Positions 1 to 12,787 of a stretch of 64,000 nucleotides of DNA are shown here, piece by piece. Every line of letters starts with the position of its first letter. Within the stretch, counting starts at the first letter, position 1. A program made the position numbers and the translations under genes. A model generated the notes under the pieces. That model had not been told where the DNA came from and made no database searches. It saw nothing but the letters and a program-made list of their open reading frames with translations. Source of the DNA: Diphasiastrum complanatum (taxonomy: Eukaryota > Streptophyta > Lycopodiopsida > Lycopodiales > Lycopodiaceae); NCBI GenBank assembly GCA_029204225.1, contig CM055093.1, forward strand, positions 28,531,777-28,595,776, given 5' to 3'.

Positions 1-608
1 TGACCTCTAGTGGAGAGGAATATTCCACTTGTAGTTTGTGAAATGTGGAAATTCCACTAGGATGCCACCTAAGGAGCTCTCTTGCTTATTTAAGAGACTC
101 CCTCTTTGTGAAGAGGAGCTTTTTGCATTGTATCTACTCCATGCTTAATAAGAAGATTTTCCATGAGTTTGATGCTACACTAAGCTCCTTGATCATGATG
201 GTTTTCTTGAGTGATGCCCCTATGATCATGCCCTTCCATTCATATTGTGTGTGGTTGTGGATTTAGAGTGGATTAGTTTTCTTGCTTTGTAGAGTGGATT
301 AGATTTCTTGCTTTCTTGTGGATTAATGTAGAAGCTATCATTCAAGTAAACTAAATAGGCTGGATCTTTGGTGTGATTCTTGCATATCTCTGTACAATCC
401 AGTTCTGGATTGCTCTTGAGTATTTAAGCGTCAAGTGATGAGTGTTTCTTGATTCTTAGATTGTTAAAGTGCTGCTAGGAATCTTGTTTCTTGTTTCTTG
501 TTTTTGTTTTTTGAATCTTGTTTTCAGTAGCTAATCTAGTTCTTGATTGTTCTTTGATTCAGTAGTTAGTGTAGGTTTGCTCCCTGCTCTCTCTTGAGTT
601 GTAGATGG
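1..608. other. No gene; AT-rich sequence with a short tandem duplication
   Basis: No convincing coding region is seen; the short open frame near position 45 resembles nothing I recognise. A 26-bp unit beginning TAGAGTGGATTAG is repeated in tandem at 264-289 and 290-315 with two differences. A TATA-like ATTTAAGA lies near 88, so this could be an LTR or promoter remnant, but I see no primer-binding site or partner copy in the window. Confidence 0.4.
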
Positions 609-2313
609 TTACATGGCTAGTGTACGCATGTAGCTGAGTATCAAACCCGTTCTCCTATTGGCAGGCTGGGAAATACATTGAAACTGAGAAACACTTCTAC
701 TGTTGACTGTTCTAACAAGAAGATAATCCATAACAAACTGTAATGTCAGAAGCAATATAAAAAAGAAAAGAGAAAAAGCTGTGTTCACAGAGGCAGTGAA
801 TCTGTGAACAGTTCTCATATCTGCTGATGATAGGTTTTCTTTCCTAATAACACCTATGAGTTTGTCTAAGTTGGTCCACACTTGTCCCTTTTCCACTCGA
901 TTACTTCCTTCCAAACTTCGTGTGGCTTGAACAATTTCTCTCCAAATTTCGTATCTGACACTTGATTCTTTGCATGTGTGATTGGATAAAAATCTTCTTG
1001 CTTTAGCACCTCCAATTGATGGCTTATTAGGAACGTTTCCTTTTTTCCCTGAGAGTCTGTCACTTTTTTTCAATTGTGACATTTCCTTTATGTAGTCCTG
1101 CATTTGACAGAACAATTGCCAACCTCCTAATTGCTGCTTTAGCCACTGACTCTGGTTTATGATTCCATGCTAGTAGAATATGCAGGTAAATTAGTTTTTC
1201 AATAATACGAACCTCAGCATGCAATGTGCATATGTGAACATATTTTAATGGAATTGGCAAAACGCTTTTCATATTTGGATCTTCAGCTTCTCGTGTTGGG
1301 CCAATGTTTGTTGATTGTTCCAAATTCATATTGTAGCAATCCTTCATGCAATAAAGACATGGATGCTTTGATGTTGCCCCGTGAGAGACATTATACATAC
1401 ATTTTAATGTTCTCAAATCCCCTTCAAGGTGCCATTGAATTTGAAAATTTCCATGGTTTTCGACCGTAAATTTCTCACCCTCCAAATGTCTCTTTATAGT
1501 CTCACCATAGTTTGTTCTTGAAAATATCCATGATAGTATTTTATGGTCCTCTTTCAAGACCTGTAGAGAAACAAATAATGCATCACATGTCAATAAAAAC
1601 TGACAAGGTATGAATTTTTAATATAGATATTCTAAATGAAAATTGAAATGTATACCTGGAATGCCGCCAACCACCATATGTGATTTTCCGATTGAACACT
1701 AAACATTCGATCATCTGTATCTAAAATTTTGTTCATCAAAGTGACACTCACACGTTCCAACTTTTGACCCTTGATGACTTCAGATTCATCCAATTTTATT
1801 ACAATAATGATCTTTCCATTTACTTGATGTTCGTCTAGTTTATAGAATCGAATAATGTATTTTAGAACATTTTCAATATCAAGGAAAATATTATTGCAAT
1901 CATTGTAATTGAGCTCACCATATTCTGATTTGTATAATTCAGTTATATGAAGTGGTTGGCCAACTACTTTGAACATTCCGTCATTATAAAAATTTCTTGC
2001 TAATCTTACCCGATATGGACGCGAAAGATTAATTTTCTTCACCATCACTTGGGAAAAAGCTTTTTTAACTATTCTAAAAAAAGTAGAATAAGCATTTCTG
2101 CTAATTCCAGATACATCACATGCACCTTGTATCACATTCGCATCCAAGTATGATTGAACCTTAATCAAAACAGTCACTACAATTTCATTTTTCATTTTTT
2201 CAAACCGAGCATTTTTTATCATTTCCTTTGCTGACTTTCTTGGTAAAATATGACTTAAAGATGATCCAATGCATGAACGATCTGTTAAATAGTTATTTGC
2301 CACCAAACATGAT
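609..2313 (-). pseudogene. Broken transposase-like gene with a spliceable intron (family not identified)
   Basis: Two exons read leftward: 2313-1656 and 1560 to about 1060. They are separated by a 95-bp intron (1561-1655) with GT donor and AG acceptor, and the reading frame is kept exactly across the splice (WWLAAFQ then VLKEDH). A further acceptor (TTGCAG) precedes 2313, so upstream exons are lost where the copia fragment begins. Visible motifs are KLDESEV, TLMNK, SENHIWWLAAFQ, QWHLEGDLRTL, PCLYC (C-x2-C) and LHAEVRIIEKL. An acidic residue about 20 residues before a C-x2-C pair resembles the catalytic-D plus zinc arrangement of RNase H-fold transposases of the RAG1/Transib kind; that is a resemblance in spacing, not an identification. 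After GLHKGNVTIEKK the frame breaks. Family-like sequence (SGKKGNVPNKPS, AKARRFLSN, YEIWREIV) continues in another frame from 1115 to about 900, and below that nothing is recognisable. No intact product is possible. Confidence 0.6.
1561..1655 (-). other. Intron of the transposase-like gene
   Basis: On the minus strand the sequence reads CCAG then GTATACATTTC at the donor and TTTCTCTACAG then GTCTTG at the acceptor. The intron is AT-rich with a pyrimidine tract before the AG. It falls between codons, so the flanking exons join in frame. This indicates a gene that was once spliced rather than a chance open frame. Confidence 0.6.
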
Positions 2314-2412
2314 CTGCAACAAACATATGAAACTCAAATTATGTTTAATAAATAAATAATCCATGTTATCAAGTGCAAATCAAACTTAAATGACATATAC
2401 AAATCAATCAAG

Positions 2413-5400
2413 AATGTAGAATAGATGGAGTGGGAACTATTCCCTTAAGTCTTGGATCCTCTAAAAGAGTAGATCTTGGTCATGTACTCTATGTTCCTAC
2501 ACTCACTAAGAATTTGTTAAGTGTAGGACAATTGATGGATGATGGCTTAGATGTCCATTTTAAACAAGGTGTTTGCTCCATAATGATGAATAATACTTGC
2601 ATTGTAAAGGGATTCAAGCAAGGAAGGCTTTTAAAGCTTGATGCTAATGTTTTTCTTGGAAGTGTGAACATGGTGAAGGAGGAGCTCAATCAAGTGGAGC
2701 TTTGGCATAAGAGGTTGGGCCACCCCAACTTCAAATCTATGGAGATGCTATGCACCAAGGATCTTGCTCTTGGCCTTCCAAAGACACTCTCAAAGTGTGG
2801 AAAAAGTTGTGAAGCTTGTAGCCTCTCAAAGGCACACAAGCTACCTTTTGATATCTCTTCCACTAGATCTACAAAAGCATTAGATCTTATTCATAGTGAT
2901 GTGCACTCTTTTTCTTAAGAATCTAATGTAGGTGCATCTATGTATGTATCTTTTATTGATGATTACTCTAGATACACTTGGATTGAACTTTTGGATTCCA
3001 AAAGTAAAGTGTTTGAAGCTTTAGTTAAGTTCAAAACTCTAGTTGAAAATCAACTTGATGCTAGAATTAAAGTATTGAGAAGTGATAATGGTGGAGAGTA
3101 TATCTCCACCAAGATGATAGAGTTTTGTAAATCCAATGGCATTAAGAGAGAACTTACATGTACTCATAGTCCTCAACAAAATGGTATAGCTGAGAGGATG
3201 AATAGAACACTATGTGAGTGTGCTAAGGCTTTAAGGTTAGATGCATCTCTACCTAAGTCCTTTTGGGGAGAGGCTATTATTTGTGCAACTTATTTGTGTA
3301 ATAGATTGCCATGTAAGCCCATTGAAGGAATAACATCTTATGAGGCTCTATTTTGTAAGAAGCCGAATCTTAAAGATCTTATAATTTTTGGATCTACTTG
3401 CTATGTTTTTCAAGCATTAGATACCAAAAAAAAGGATGATCCTACTTCTACTAAAGGGATCTTTGCTGGTTATGCTGAAAATAGCAAGGGATATAGAGTC
3501 TATAATCCAATCACTAAGAAGATTTTAGTGAGTAGAGATGTTACTTTTGATGAAGGTAACTACTACAAGTTGAATGAGAAAGCTTCCAATCCATCTTATG
3601 TCAAGGCTCTTGTAAGGTTTGAGGAGGAGCCTACATGTGATCAAGATCTTGAAGATCCATCTCAAGATCCAAGGACTCCAAGGAGATCTACAAGAAGGAA
3701 GGCCGAGCCCTCAAGGCTCACCTATGTTGACAAATGTGAACCAAGGGAAGATCTACATTCACTTACCTCTTACACTTTTCTAACTTCTATGTTTGATGAG
3801 CCAAGTTGCTTTGAAGAAGCTATGGAGTCATAAGAATGGAGGGATGTCATGCAAAAAGAGTACGATGCTCTTATGGAGAATCATACATGGAAGCTTGTGG
3901 ATCTTCCTCAAGAAAAAAAGCCACTTGAGTGCAAATGGATGTATAGATTGAAGTACAATCAAGATGGGAGCATCAACAAACACAAGGCAAGGCTAGTGGC
4001 AAAGGGGTTCTTGCAAACCAAGGGAGTATATTTTGATGAAACTTTTGCTCCTGTTGCTAAGCTAGTTTCCATAAGGCTGATTATTTCTCTTGCAACTACT
4101 TTCAATTGGCCTCTATTTCAACTTGATGTGACTAATGCTTTTCTCACTAGATATTTGGAAGAGGAGATTTTCATGAGGCAACCTGAGAGACAAAAAAGTG
4201 TGTTTGTTGCTAAGAAGCCTTTATGGGCTTAAGCCAGCACCTAGAGACTGGTACTCTCTCTATTAAGTTTGTTGTAAGTGCTTATGATTCTTCTTTATAC
4301 TTAAGATTTAATGATGGTAAAATCATTATTCTCATTTTGTATGTTGATGACATTATCCTTAGTGGAAATGATCTTGATGGTATACAAGAAGTGAAAGTAG
4401 CATTGTTTAAGGAGTTTAAGATGGTGGACCTTGGTAATCTTCATTTCATATTAGGAATAGAAGTTTCAAGAGGCAAAGATTTGAGTTTTATTTGTCAATC
4501 CAAATATGCTTCTTCTATCTAGAAAAGTTTGAAATGAAAGATTGTAAAGGAGTAGAAACTCCTATGGAGCAAAATGTAAAAGTTTCCAATAGTGATGATG
4601 AAGCATCCTTTGAGGACATCACACTATATAGGAGTGATGTAGGCTCCTTGATCTATCTTACTATAACTAGACCTGATCTAAGTTATAGTGTAGGCAAACT
4701 AAGCCAATCTATGCAAAATCAATTGGTTTGTCATTGGAAAAATGCAAAGAGGGTGTTGAGGTACATCTCGACCACCAAGAACTTTAGCATTATATATGAT
4801 GGATCTAATCTTGCCTTAAGGGCATATTTGGATTCTGATTTTGCAGGTGATAAGGTGGATAGGAGGTCCACAAGTTCTTTTGTCACCTTCCTTAACAATG
4901 GCATAGTGTCTTGGCTTTCACTCTAGGTTGAATATTTTCCTCTATTAAGTTTGTTGTAAGTGCTTATGATCCTTCTTTGTACTTAAGATTCAATGATGGT
5001 AAGATCATCATTCTCATTTTGTATGTTGATGACATTATCCTTAGTGGAAATGATCATGTTGGTATACAAGAAGTGAAAGTAGCATTGTTTAAGGAGTTTA
5101 AGATGGTGGATCTTGGTAATCTTCATTTCATATTAGGAATAGAAGTTTCAAGTGGCAAGGATTTGAGTTTTATTTTTCAATCCAGTTATGCTTCTTCTAT
5201 CTTAGAAAAGTTTGAAATGAAAGATTGTAAAGGAGTAGAAACTCCTATGGAGCAAAATGTAAAAGTTTCCAATAATGATGATGAAGCATCCTTTGAGGAC
5301 ATCACACTATATAGGAGACTTGTAGGCTCCTTGATCTATCTTACTATAACTAGGCCTGATCTAAGTTATAGTGTAGGTAAACTAAGCCAATCTATGCAAA

Positions 5401-5996
5401 ATCCATTGGTTTGTCATTGGAAAAAATGCAAAAAGGGTGTTGAGGTACATCTTGGCCACCAGGAAATTTGGCATTTATATGATGGATCTAATCTTGCCTT
5501 AAGGGCATATTTGGATGCTGATTTTGCAGGTGATAAGGTGGATAGGAGGTCCACAAGTGCTTTTGTTACCTTCCTTTGCAATGGCATAGTGTCTTGGCTT
5601 TCCAAAAAGCAAGATACTATTTCTCTATCTTCAACCGAATCAAAATACAAGGCACTAACATCCACAACAAAGGAGATCCTATGGTTGAAGAGGCTTTTGG
5701 TGGAATTTCAAGTCATGGAAGCCGAGGAGCAGCCAACAATATTTTGTGACAACCAATCAAGCCAAGCATTAGCAACCAATCCCACATTCCATGCAAGGAG
5801 CAAGCACATAGAGATTGCTCACCATTTTGTGAGTAAAAAGGTTCAAGCAAAGGAGATCAAGCTACATCATGTGTCTTCTTCAGATTTCCTTGCTGATCTA
5901 CTCACTAAAGCCTTCCCAAAGGCCTCATTTATCAAGTTAAGATCAGCCTTAGGTGTTGTAGATAGATGTACTATAGTTGTATCATGTAAAAATTGA
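2413..5996 (+). pseudogene. pol: Ty1/copia gag-pol remnant (3' half of polyprotein)
   Basis: This copia polyprotein starts abruptly inside the protease region (CRIDGVGTIPLSLG) and lacks 5' LTR, gag and the protease active site. In order it holds the GAG-pre-integrase zinc region (LWHKRLGHPNFKSM, CEACSLSKAHK), integrase (HSDV, FIDDYSRYTW, LRSDNGGEY, QNGIAERMNRT), the copia reverse transcriptase (KARLVAKGFLQ, QLDVTNAFL, YVDDIILSGND) and RNase H (DADFAGDKVDRRSTS, HARSKHIEI). It is broken by stops near 2918, 3833, 4232 and 4520, and by a tandem duplication of the RT/RNase H part (4258-4920 and 4940-5602). The coding region ends at 5996, directly before a short purine run and the 3' LTR. It cannot make a functional product. 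Confidence 0.9.
4258..5602 (+). repeat. Tandem duplication of the copia RT to RNase H segment (about 682-bp offset)
   Basis: The segment beginning CTCTATTAAGTTTG at 4258 starts again at 4940 and runs in parallel through YVDDIILSGND, GVETPMEQNVKVSN and SWLS before copy 1 jumps, at about 4920, back to the start of copy 2. Copy 2 continues into the remaining RNase H and the 3' LTR. The copies differ by scattered substitutions and at least one 1-bp indel near 4520/5202. This fits template switching between related RNAs or unequal recombination. Confidence 0.88.
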
Positions 5997-6000
5997 GGAG

Positions 6001-6345
6001 TGTTAGAATTTAGCAATTTTCACATGGTTTTTGATGGATATTAGACATCTATGTGGATCCACACATGTGAGGACCTATCCACATGTGTGAAATGACACTT
6101 GTAATATTCAGATCTATTTTGATTAGCTTTCATTTGAGTCTAATATGACATCTCCTAGATTATAGGAGTTAGGTCCTAGATTGTAGGAATCTAGAAGGTC
6201 AACACAAACCACCAATGGATGATGTGGCAAACTTGATAGATCTTATCCCGCGGATATGGATAAGTACAATGAGCTGTCCTACATGTGCTGGATGCATCTT
6301 AGAGAGAGATTATGGTGAATTTGTACTTGATCCATGATGGATCCA
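6001..6345 (+). repeat. 3' LTR of the first copia fragment (end unclear)
   Basis: Begins TGTTAGAATTTAGC right after the purine tract TTGAGGAG that follows the RNase H stop codon, as a 3' LTR should. No clean CA end is seen. At about 6346 recognisable CACTA coding sequence begins on the other strand, so the LTR is either truncated there or ends close by. Confidence 0.7.
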
Positions 6346-7010
6346 TTATTGAGCTAATGATGAGAAATCTTTGAGAACTTTCATAAAATGCTCAAGGTAG
6401 AACATCCATCTAGTGTGCACTGGCCCGACAATGGAAATTTCATCAACCAAATACACAAGTACATGAACTTGTATATCCATGAAAGAAGCTGAAAAATCTC
6501 TTTCTAGCAAGCACACAGTTTCAATCATTTCTTGTTGTTTCGAATGCATTCCACTCCATTTGATCTCCTTTGAGGTGATCCACCTGCAAGATAAACATCA
6601 CATAAAATATTAATGTACAAATAATGGGGTGTTGTGGGTCCCACCACTTAAAGTACTGTTGGCCAAGCCTTACCTTGTGGGCCCCGCCACAGTACATTGT
6701 ACAGTTAGAATAATAAAGTGTGAGGGCACTGGCGTCCTACGTGTATACGCCCAACCCAATGAGCACACAAAATGGTTAGGTAGAACTTGAATAAAAGACT
6801 TGGGGCCTTAGTTAGCATAAATTAATTAAAAAGCCCAAAGTCAAGTTCATAAGGTTCTAAGTTACTAAGGGAATATCTCAAACTCACATGAATCATGTGA
6901 GTTTGGCCCTTTTTCTAATGAACCATTAGATTGAAGTTCAATTAGTTTGAAGGGCTAGGATGCCATTGTAAATAGGCCAATGAGAGCCAAGATGGCCCTC
7001 CCTCCTCAAC

Positions 7011-7018
7011 TATATAAG
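7011..7018 (+). promoter_or_regulatory. TATA box of the solo LTR
   Basis: TATATAAG in CTCAACTATATAAGGAGG, about 65 bp upstream of the CT tract and inside the solo LTR, where an LTR promoter is expected. Confidence 0.55.
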
Positions 7019-7075
7019 GAGGCCATTTTCCATTGTACACATCTTTTATTCTTCTTAATAAAGCTCTCTCCTTCT

Positions 7076-7230
<155 letters not shown>

Positions 7231-9510
7231 GTTGGGATATAATAGCTTTGGGTAGGCACTCAAGCCCCCAAGGCCTTTCTCAACTTAGGCTCTCTCTCCC
7301 TCTCTCTCCAAGGGTGAACGGTGCATAGCTATGGGTAGGCGCTCGAGCCCCCATAGCCCCAACCATCCTTGGGGAACTCTCTACTCTCTCTCTTCTCTCC
7401 TCTCTCTACCTCTCTCTATCTCCTTTTTCTATCTCCCTTCTCTCTCTCTTGCTATGCAGGTGTGCACGGGCGGCTCCCAGTGAACGGACCCCTATACTAC
7501 AACGGACTACACGGGGGACATTCGTTTTGTATTGTCATGTCCTTTTTAATGTCCCTAGTCACAAATGAGTTTTGTAAATACCTGACAATTGTTGTTAATT
7601 TGTACAAAAAAGTACTTTGTAGATTGTCTCCTAAGCAACCTCAAATAACAATAAGAAGAATGTATTGCAACATCTTTAGCCAATCGCGAGATTTTAATCC
7701 ACTTAATTTGTCATCTTTGGTGAAAGAGTTGCACAAGGAATGTGCATAGCCAATCGGAGTTCTTATTTGTCTTATGACATTTTTTACATGTGAGAGCTCT
7801 CTCTTTTTTAGAATCCATGGCACACTAGGAGTATTTGTCATCCCACTTTCATCAATTTGAATCCAATAAGGTCTCTTTACCTTAGCCACCTCCAAGTCTT
7901 GACGTGCTGCAACACTGTCTTTTGCACCTTCTTGTATGTTTCCATATAGATTCATCCACATTTTAGTATATATACATAGGATCCAAGAGGTGATTTATTA
8001 AGAGATTATGCCACTAGGGTAATCCTCGGAATATCGACAATCCCTTCATGCTTGGAAATGACTTATCCCAAGAATCATTCACATCATATTGTTTGATCCA
8101 CTCGTCATACCAATCTTTTACACTAATTCGGATGGGTGGAGGTGTGATTAGAGGGCCATCTTCTGGTCTTCCCCAAGCTCGCCTTTGGTTTGTCAAAAAA
8201 AGATGATTGATTGGTAGATATTTTCAATGATTTTATACACAACTTTCCTCAACAAATTTGTACTATAACGACTTTCCAAATTTGGCCCACATAGCATGCT
8301 TTATATCCAGATGTTGTAAAACTTGCATTTATGATTGCATTAGAAAGTTTGAATATATTTATGAGATGTAATATATCGCGAGAACAAATAATTACTATTA
8401 ACAATCCAAACGAAGATTAATGACACTTGAACATTCACTCAAACCGGGATAATCATGCATTGTCCACATTAGAATTCCACGAAGAGTGAAATTTCTTGCT
8501 TGCAAAGGCCTTGAGATGTCATATGCATTGACACCATTCCAAAGCTTGGACAATTCTTCAATCAATGGTTCGAGATAAATATCCATGTTCTTAACCTTGT
8601 ATTTTCTCGGAACCAATAGAGCTAGAAACAAATGTCCCATCATTATACTTAGCCATGGAGGAATATTATAATTAACAAGAACAACTGGCCACATGGACCA
8701 TGTTGAGGCTCGAACACCGAAAGGATTTATGCCCTCCATTGCTAAAAAACCAGATCATAAATGACGAGGTTCATTTTTGAACTTGGACCATTGCTCATCA
8801 ATATGTTTCCACGTAGGTGAGTCACTTGGTACCCGCATAACATCATTTGTAGATTGATTCTTAGCATGCCAATCTACTAGTCGTGCCAAAAACCTACACC
8901 GAAACAAATGCTGTAGTCGTGGAATGATAGGAAAATGACATAATACTTTTTGTGGCACACTCGATCCTTGAACATCTATTCTGTATCGTGATGTGCCACA
9001 TGTTGTGGACATTGATCTTTTTCTGAATGCACACCCTTATATAAAATGTTGTCATTTAAACATGCATGAATTTTTTAGTAATCCATTCCAAGCTTGCTCA
9101 ACATGTTTCGAGCTTCTTTTCGCATTCTCGGCATCACATTGTCTTTTGGAAGTATTTTTTGTAATAAAATGCAAAATAATATGTGCTTGTAAACATGAAT
9201 GCATAACCCTAAATTCTAACAAATAGTATAATGCATTTATGGTCTACGCATACCTGAAAAATGATGTAACATTGTTAGAACTCCATTTGTACGTAGCTTG
9301 TAAGTTTAGAAAGAGAAGTGTTGTCGCCAGTCGAGAAAAAGATGCTCCTAGGCACAAGGGAGTGTCGGCTTCTTTGCATAGTAATATATCGTTTTCATCA
9401 TCATGAAACTCTTCACTTTCATCCATGTTCTCTCCACCCATTAAGTGTGCACGTTCATTGTTGGTTGTAAAATATGATTCAAACAATGAAGCATGCCTTC
9501 TATTTGTTTA

Positions 9511-10327
9511 ATTCTTTGTTCCCTCATTTGTATCAAGACTTTTCATGGCTTGGAATTTAATACGGACGGATCAAGACCATGTAATGCATTCGATGGTGTG
9601 TCTAAACAAACCGATAGAGAATGTGTCATTTAAACGAGTCAATGGTTACCTAGATATCCTAATATTAAAAAATATATATAATAAATGCAACAAATGTGTT
9701 AGCTTTTAAAGCAAATCTCAATCTCTTCTGGATTTGATATTTGACCATACGCTCTACTTCCATACTTCCACAAGTGATCATTGACAGTGCATCTTTGACA
9801 CATCACTTGTCTGTCGCATCTGACGCGGGTGCATCACATTCGTTCTTGATAATAATTGGCCTACAAAAAATTGTAAATATGATTTTTGCAAAAATTGATA
9901 ATAGTTAACTTGCAAAAAAATCATTGTAGAATATGGTATATTGACTTCACATAAAACTTACTTTATTGACATTTTTGCCCTCGTCACTAGATTCTTTGTG
10001 TGATGAGTTGCACAAACATCCATCAAAACATTCAATTTCTAGTAAAGTGTGCATGCTTGATGCAAGAAATGATTGTCGTAAAGGAGTAGATTAACAAAAA
10101 GAAGAGCTAGTTGTCTTGAGAAATTTGGTCTAGTGGTGATGGTGGTGTGATTGATTGTTGATAGTATGCTTGGGACAATTTATGACATATTTGCAAAGGA
10201 GAATGTGAAGAGAATGTTGTTAGTGGGAGTTATTCAAGTACATTACATTGTTCAAGTTTTTTGTCCCAATATTTCAAGCTTGGAGTGTTTGGAAGTTTCA
10301 AATTAGTCCTTATATTGTTGGGCCGAG
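9511..10327. other. No gene; AT-rich sequence
   Basis: No coding similarity, LTR termini or tandem repeat is recognised. It may be the remaining upstream part of the decayed CACTA element, but nothing in the sequence proves this. Confidence 0.4.
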
Positions 10328-10905
10328 CATAGATTAGTGGTTGCTCCGTCCATGAGACATATTATTTGAGCATCCCAATTATGTCGTCATTTTTTGTTGT
10401 AATTGCTATTTTGTATTGTGCTTCAGTATAATATAACATCAACTTGCTTTTATCTGTGTACAACGTAGATGAATGCTTGTTGTGATTGAATGAACTTTCA
10501 TTGCTGTTTGATCGTGCTTGTTTACTCACTCTGATCAGAACACGAACGTCTACGACTCCTCAGTTTCTGATCAGACAATGGCTGTCTTTGATGCCTGAGA
10601 AACTCGCGATATCATACTACTCTTCCATTTGTTTCAGAACTATACTTCATGTTGAATCTGATTTCAGTAGTACCACATACAAATCATCTCTAATCTCTTC
10701 GGTGGACTGTACTCTTGTTTGAGAGTATGAATTAATTTTTAAGATCCTGTTGGGCAATTAGAACACTTAAAGCTATGATTACATTTAGCATAAGCTATCA
10801 ATTAGACTGTTTTTGCACCTAGCAGCCAATTAGAACGGGAGAGCTATCCAACAATATTCCTGCTCTCTCCTTTGTTCACGTTCTTCTATCTCCCTTTCCC
10901 CATCA
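10328..10905 (+). repeat. LTR fragment related to the LTR at 61,975-62,685
   Basis: From GCATAGATTA to CCCCATCA this aligns throughout with 62,110-62,685 (shared GTCCATGAGA, ACGTAGATGAATGCTTGTTG, GATCGTGCTTGTTTACTCAC, ACGTTCTTCTATCTCCC). The copy at 62.7 kb is followed by a primer-binding site and copia gag; this one is not, so it is a solo, 3' or truncated LTR of the same family. The short frame at 10,486 and its twin at 62,251 are byproducts of this homology. Confidence 0.75.
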
Positions 10906-11058
10906 AAGAATAATTACTTCTTGGCTACCAAAGGCATGACACTTGAAGAAGTGAATGCAGAGAACGAAGAAAGAGCAAGACAATCTTTCTTAGAAAGCTA
11001 GCCACCAGAAAAAGACAACGAAGAATGTGACCAAGTGTTTGCAAGCTAATGCACAACT

Positions 11059-11490
11059 GAGGAAGGGGATATGTGGAGGCCTATGAGTCCACATTATCCA
11101 AATTAAATGTTTATATATTGTAAATTTTTAAAACTTTGCACATATAAATATGCTATAGTGCCTAAATTCATGTAAAGGCCTATTTGCATTTTGTAAATTC
11201 ATTGTAATAAGAACTCGCGATGTTCTAGAGCAACACATTAGCTGATTCCAACTGACACCTTAACGGTTGGTGAAATGGTTGGTAATCGACAGTTGGGCCG
11301 GTAGGTCTCGTCTCTAGCTTGTGCATTCCTTTCCTCTGTTATATGTTATAGTTACACTTTTTATCAATTGAGAAAACACACTCTAAGTTATTCTATAACT
11401 AATTTTGATAGACATTTGTTTGCGACATTCACTCTTCACTTGTACTGAATTCTAGATTCTCTAACGTGGATTTACAAGCAACATCCAGGA
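11059..11490 (+). repeat. Putative gypsy 3' LTR with preceding polypurine tract
   Basis: GAGGAAGGGGATA (11,059-11,071) is a typical polypurine tract and is followed by TGTGGAGGCCTATG, a plausible LTR start. The region just upstream (10,906-11,058) reads as a degraded polyprotein tail (TLEEVNAENEERARQSFLES). The LTR seems to end near 11,480-11,500 (ACAAGCAACATCC), but no recognised tRNA primer site marks it. A gypsy gag follows about 1.3 kb downstream, suggesting a tandem LTR-internal-LTR-internal arrangement. Confidence 0.45.
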
Positions 11491-12787
11491 GCGACAACTC
11501 TAACTAATGTGTGCAGGGAATTAGCCGAAGCCTAAACCATAACTCTAAACAGATCTTCTTTTAATTCTAAATGAGCTATGTGTTCAGATAAAGAACTTAA
11601 TTGATGTTTTACCTTGTTTGTTTTATACAATAAGAATTAATTTCTTCTGGTTATTAAGAGAAATCAAAAGCCAGATAGATTGTTCTGAGAAATCTTTTTG
11701 CTTGTTGTTGTCAGATTAATTTGCTTACTATTGTTTTAAGAGCTTGGAAGATAACATCTCCTTCTATACCTTTAGACCTTGACCAAATGTTTCATCCTTG
11801 GTGTTTCTGGATGCCAATTAATTCAATATCTTTGGATAACCAGATTTGTCATTGTAGTATTCTGTTTTGAATATTACATTCACCATTTATCCATTACCTT
11901 TGTACACTTATCATCTGAAAGACGAGATTTCTCTCTCTCTTGAGGAACGATATAACCTTTTATACTACATAATTCATTAATATATGAAAATCTATAATGA
12001 CCAAGCTACCACAACTCGCCATCAATACAGAGTGTTCAGGAACCTCTGAATTTGCATTTTGGAGATAGGCAAGTAATCAGTTTTTATTTGCCTTTACTCG
12101 CCGATTTGAATTTTCCACTCATTTTTATTTTTCTCGTCTTTTTTTCATTTACTCGCCAACAGAGATTTTTCTCAATCTGTTAAGTATTTTTACTCGCCAT
12201 CAGTACATTAGCAAGTATAGTACTTGATCCATCTTGTACTAGCAGACCGGCGAGTAAGGATCTAATTACTCTCTTTTATTTGTCTTTACTAGCCAACTAC
12301 TCCAGTTTACTCACCATCTTTATAGAAGATTCTGATCATCATTTACATCAGATAGGTAGCTAAATGAGTAATTAGACTTTACTCACAATTACTCATGATT
12401 ACTTGTAGCTACTCGCCATTGCCCATTACTCGCCGTAAAAAAAAGTCAAATTTTTTTTTTCTGAGTATCTAACCATCAAAACTCATCTACAATTTTTTAT
12501 CTTCTTCGATTGCCTTTTGGATTTGCATTTATACTTCTTTTCATCCATCTGATCTGTCTAGATTATGATTTGATTTTGATCTGAGTTCACTTTCATTTTG
12601 GTTTGATCCACATCTAGATCCATCATCTGATCACTCTCATAAAAAAAAATATTTACAAAAATATCTGAGAAAAAAAAAAAGACCAAAAATAGCTTCACCT
12701 CCTATTCAGGTGTATGCATCTCAGATCTGGTAGGAGATTATCGACCTTGGATCCTCCTGATCTTGAGGAGTTTGTTAATGTACCATC
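11491..12787. other. Leader-like non-coding stretch with TACTCGCC-type words
   Basis: No gene. Between about 12,095 and 12,435 the word ACTCGCC, with variants and its complement GGCGAGTA, recurs many times at irregular spacing, e.g. near 12,096, 12,149, 12,190, 12,252, 12,410 and 12,428. This may be a decayed tandem repeat in the long 5' leader of the gypsy gag that follows. A 16-bp perfect palindrome (TCGTGATATATCACGA, 12,786-12,801) sits at its end. Confidence 0.45.
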
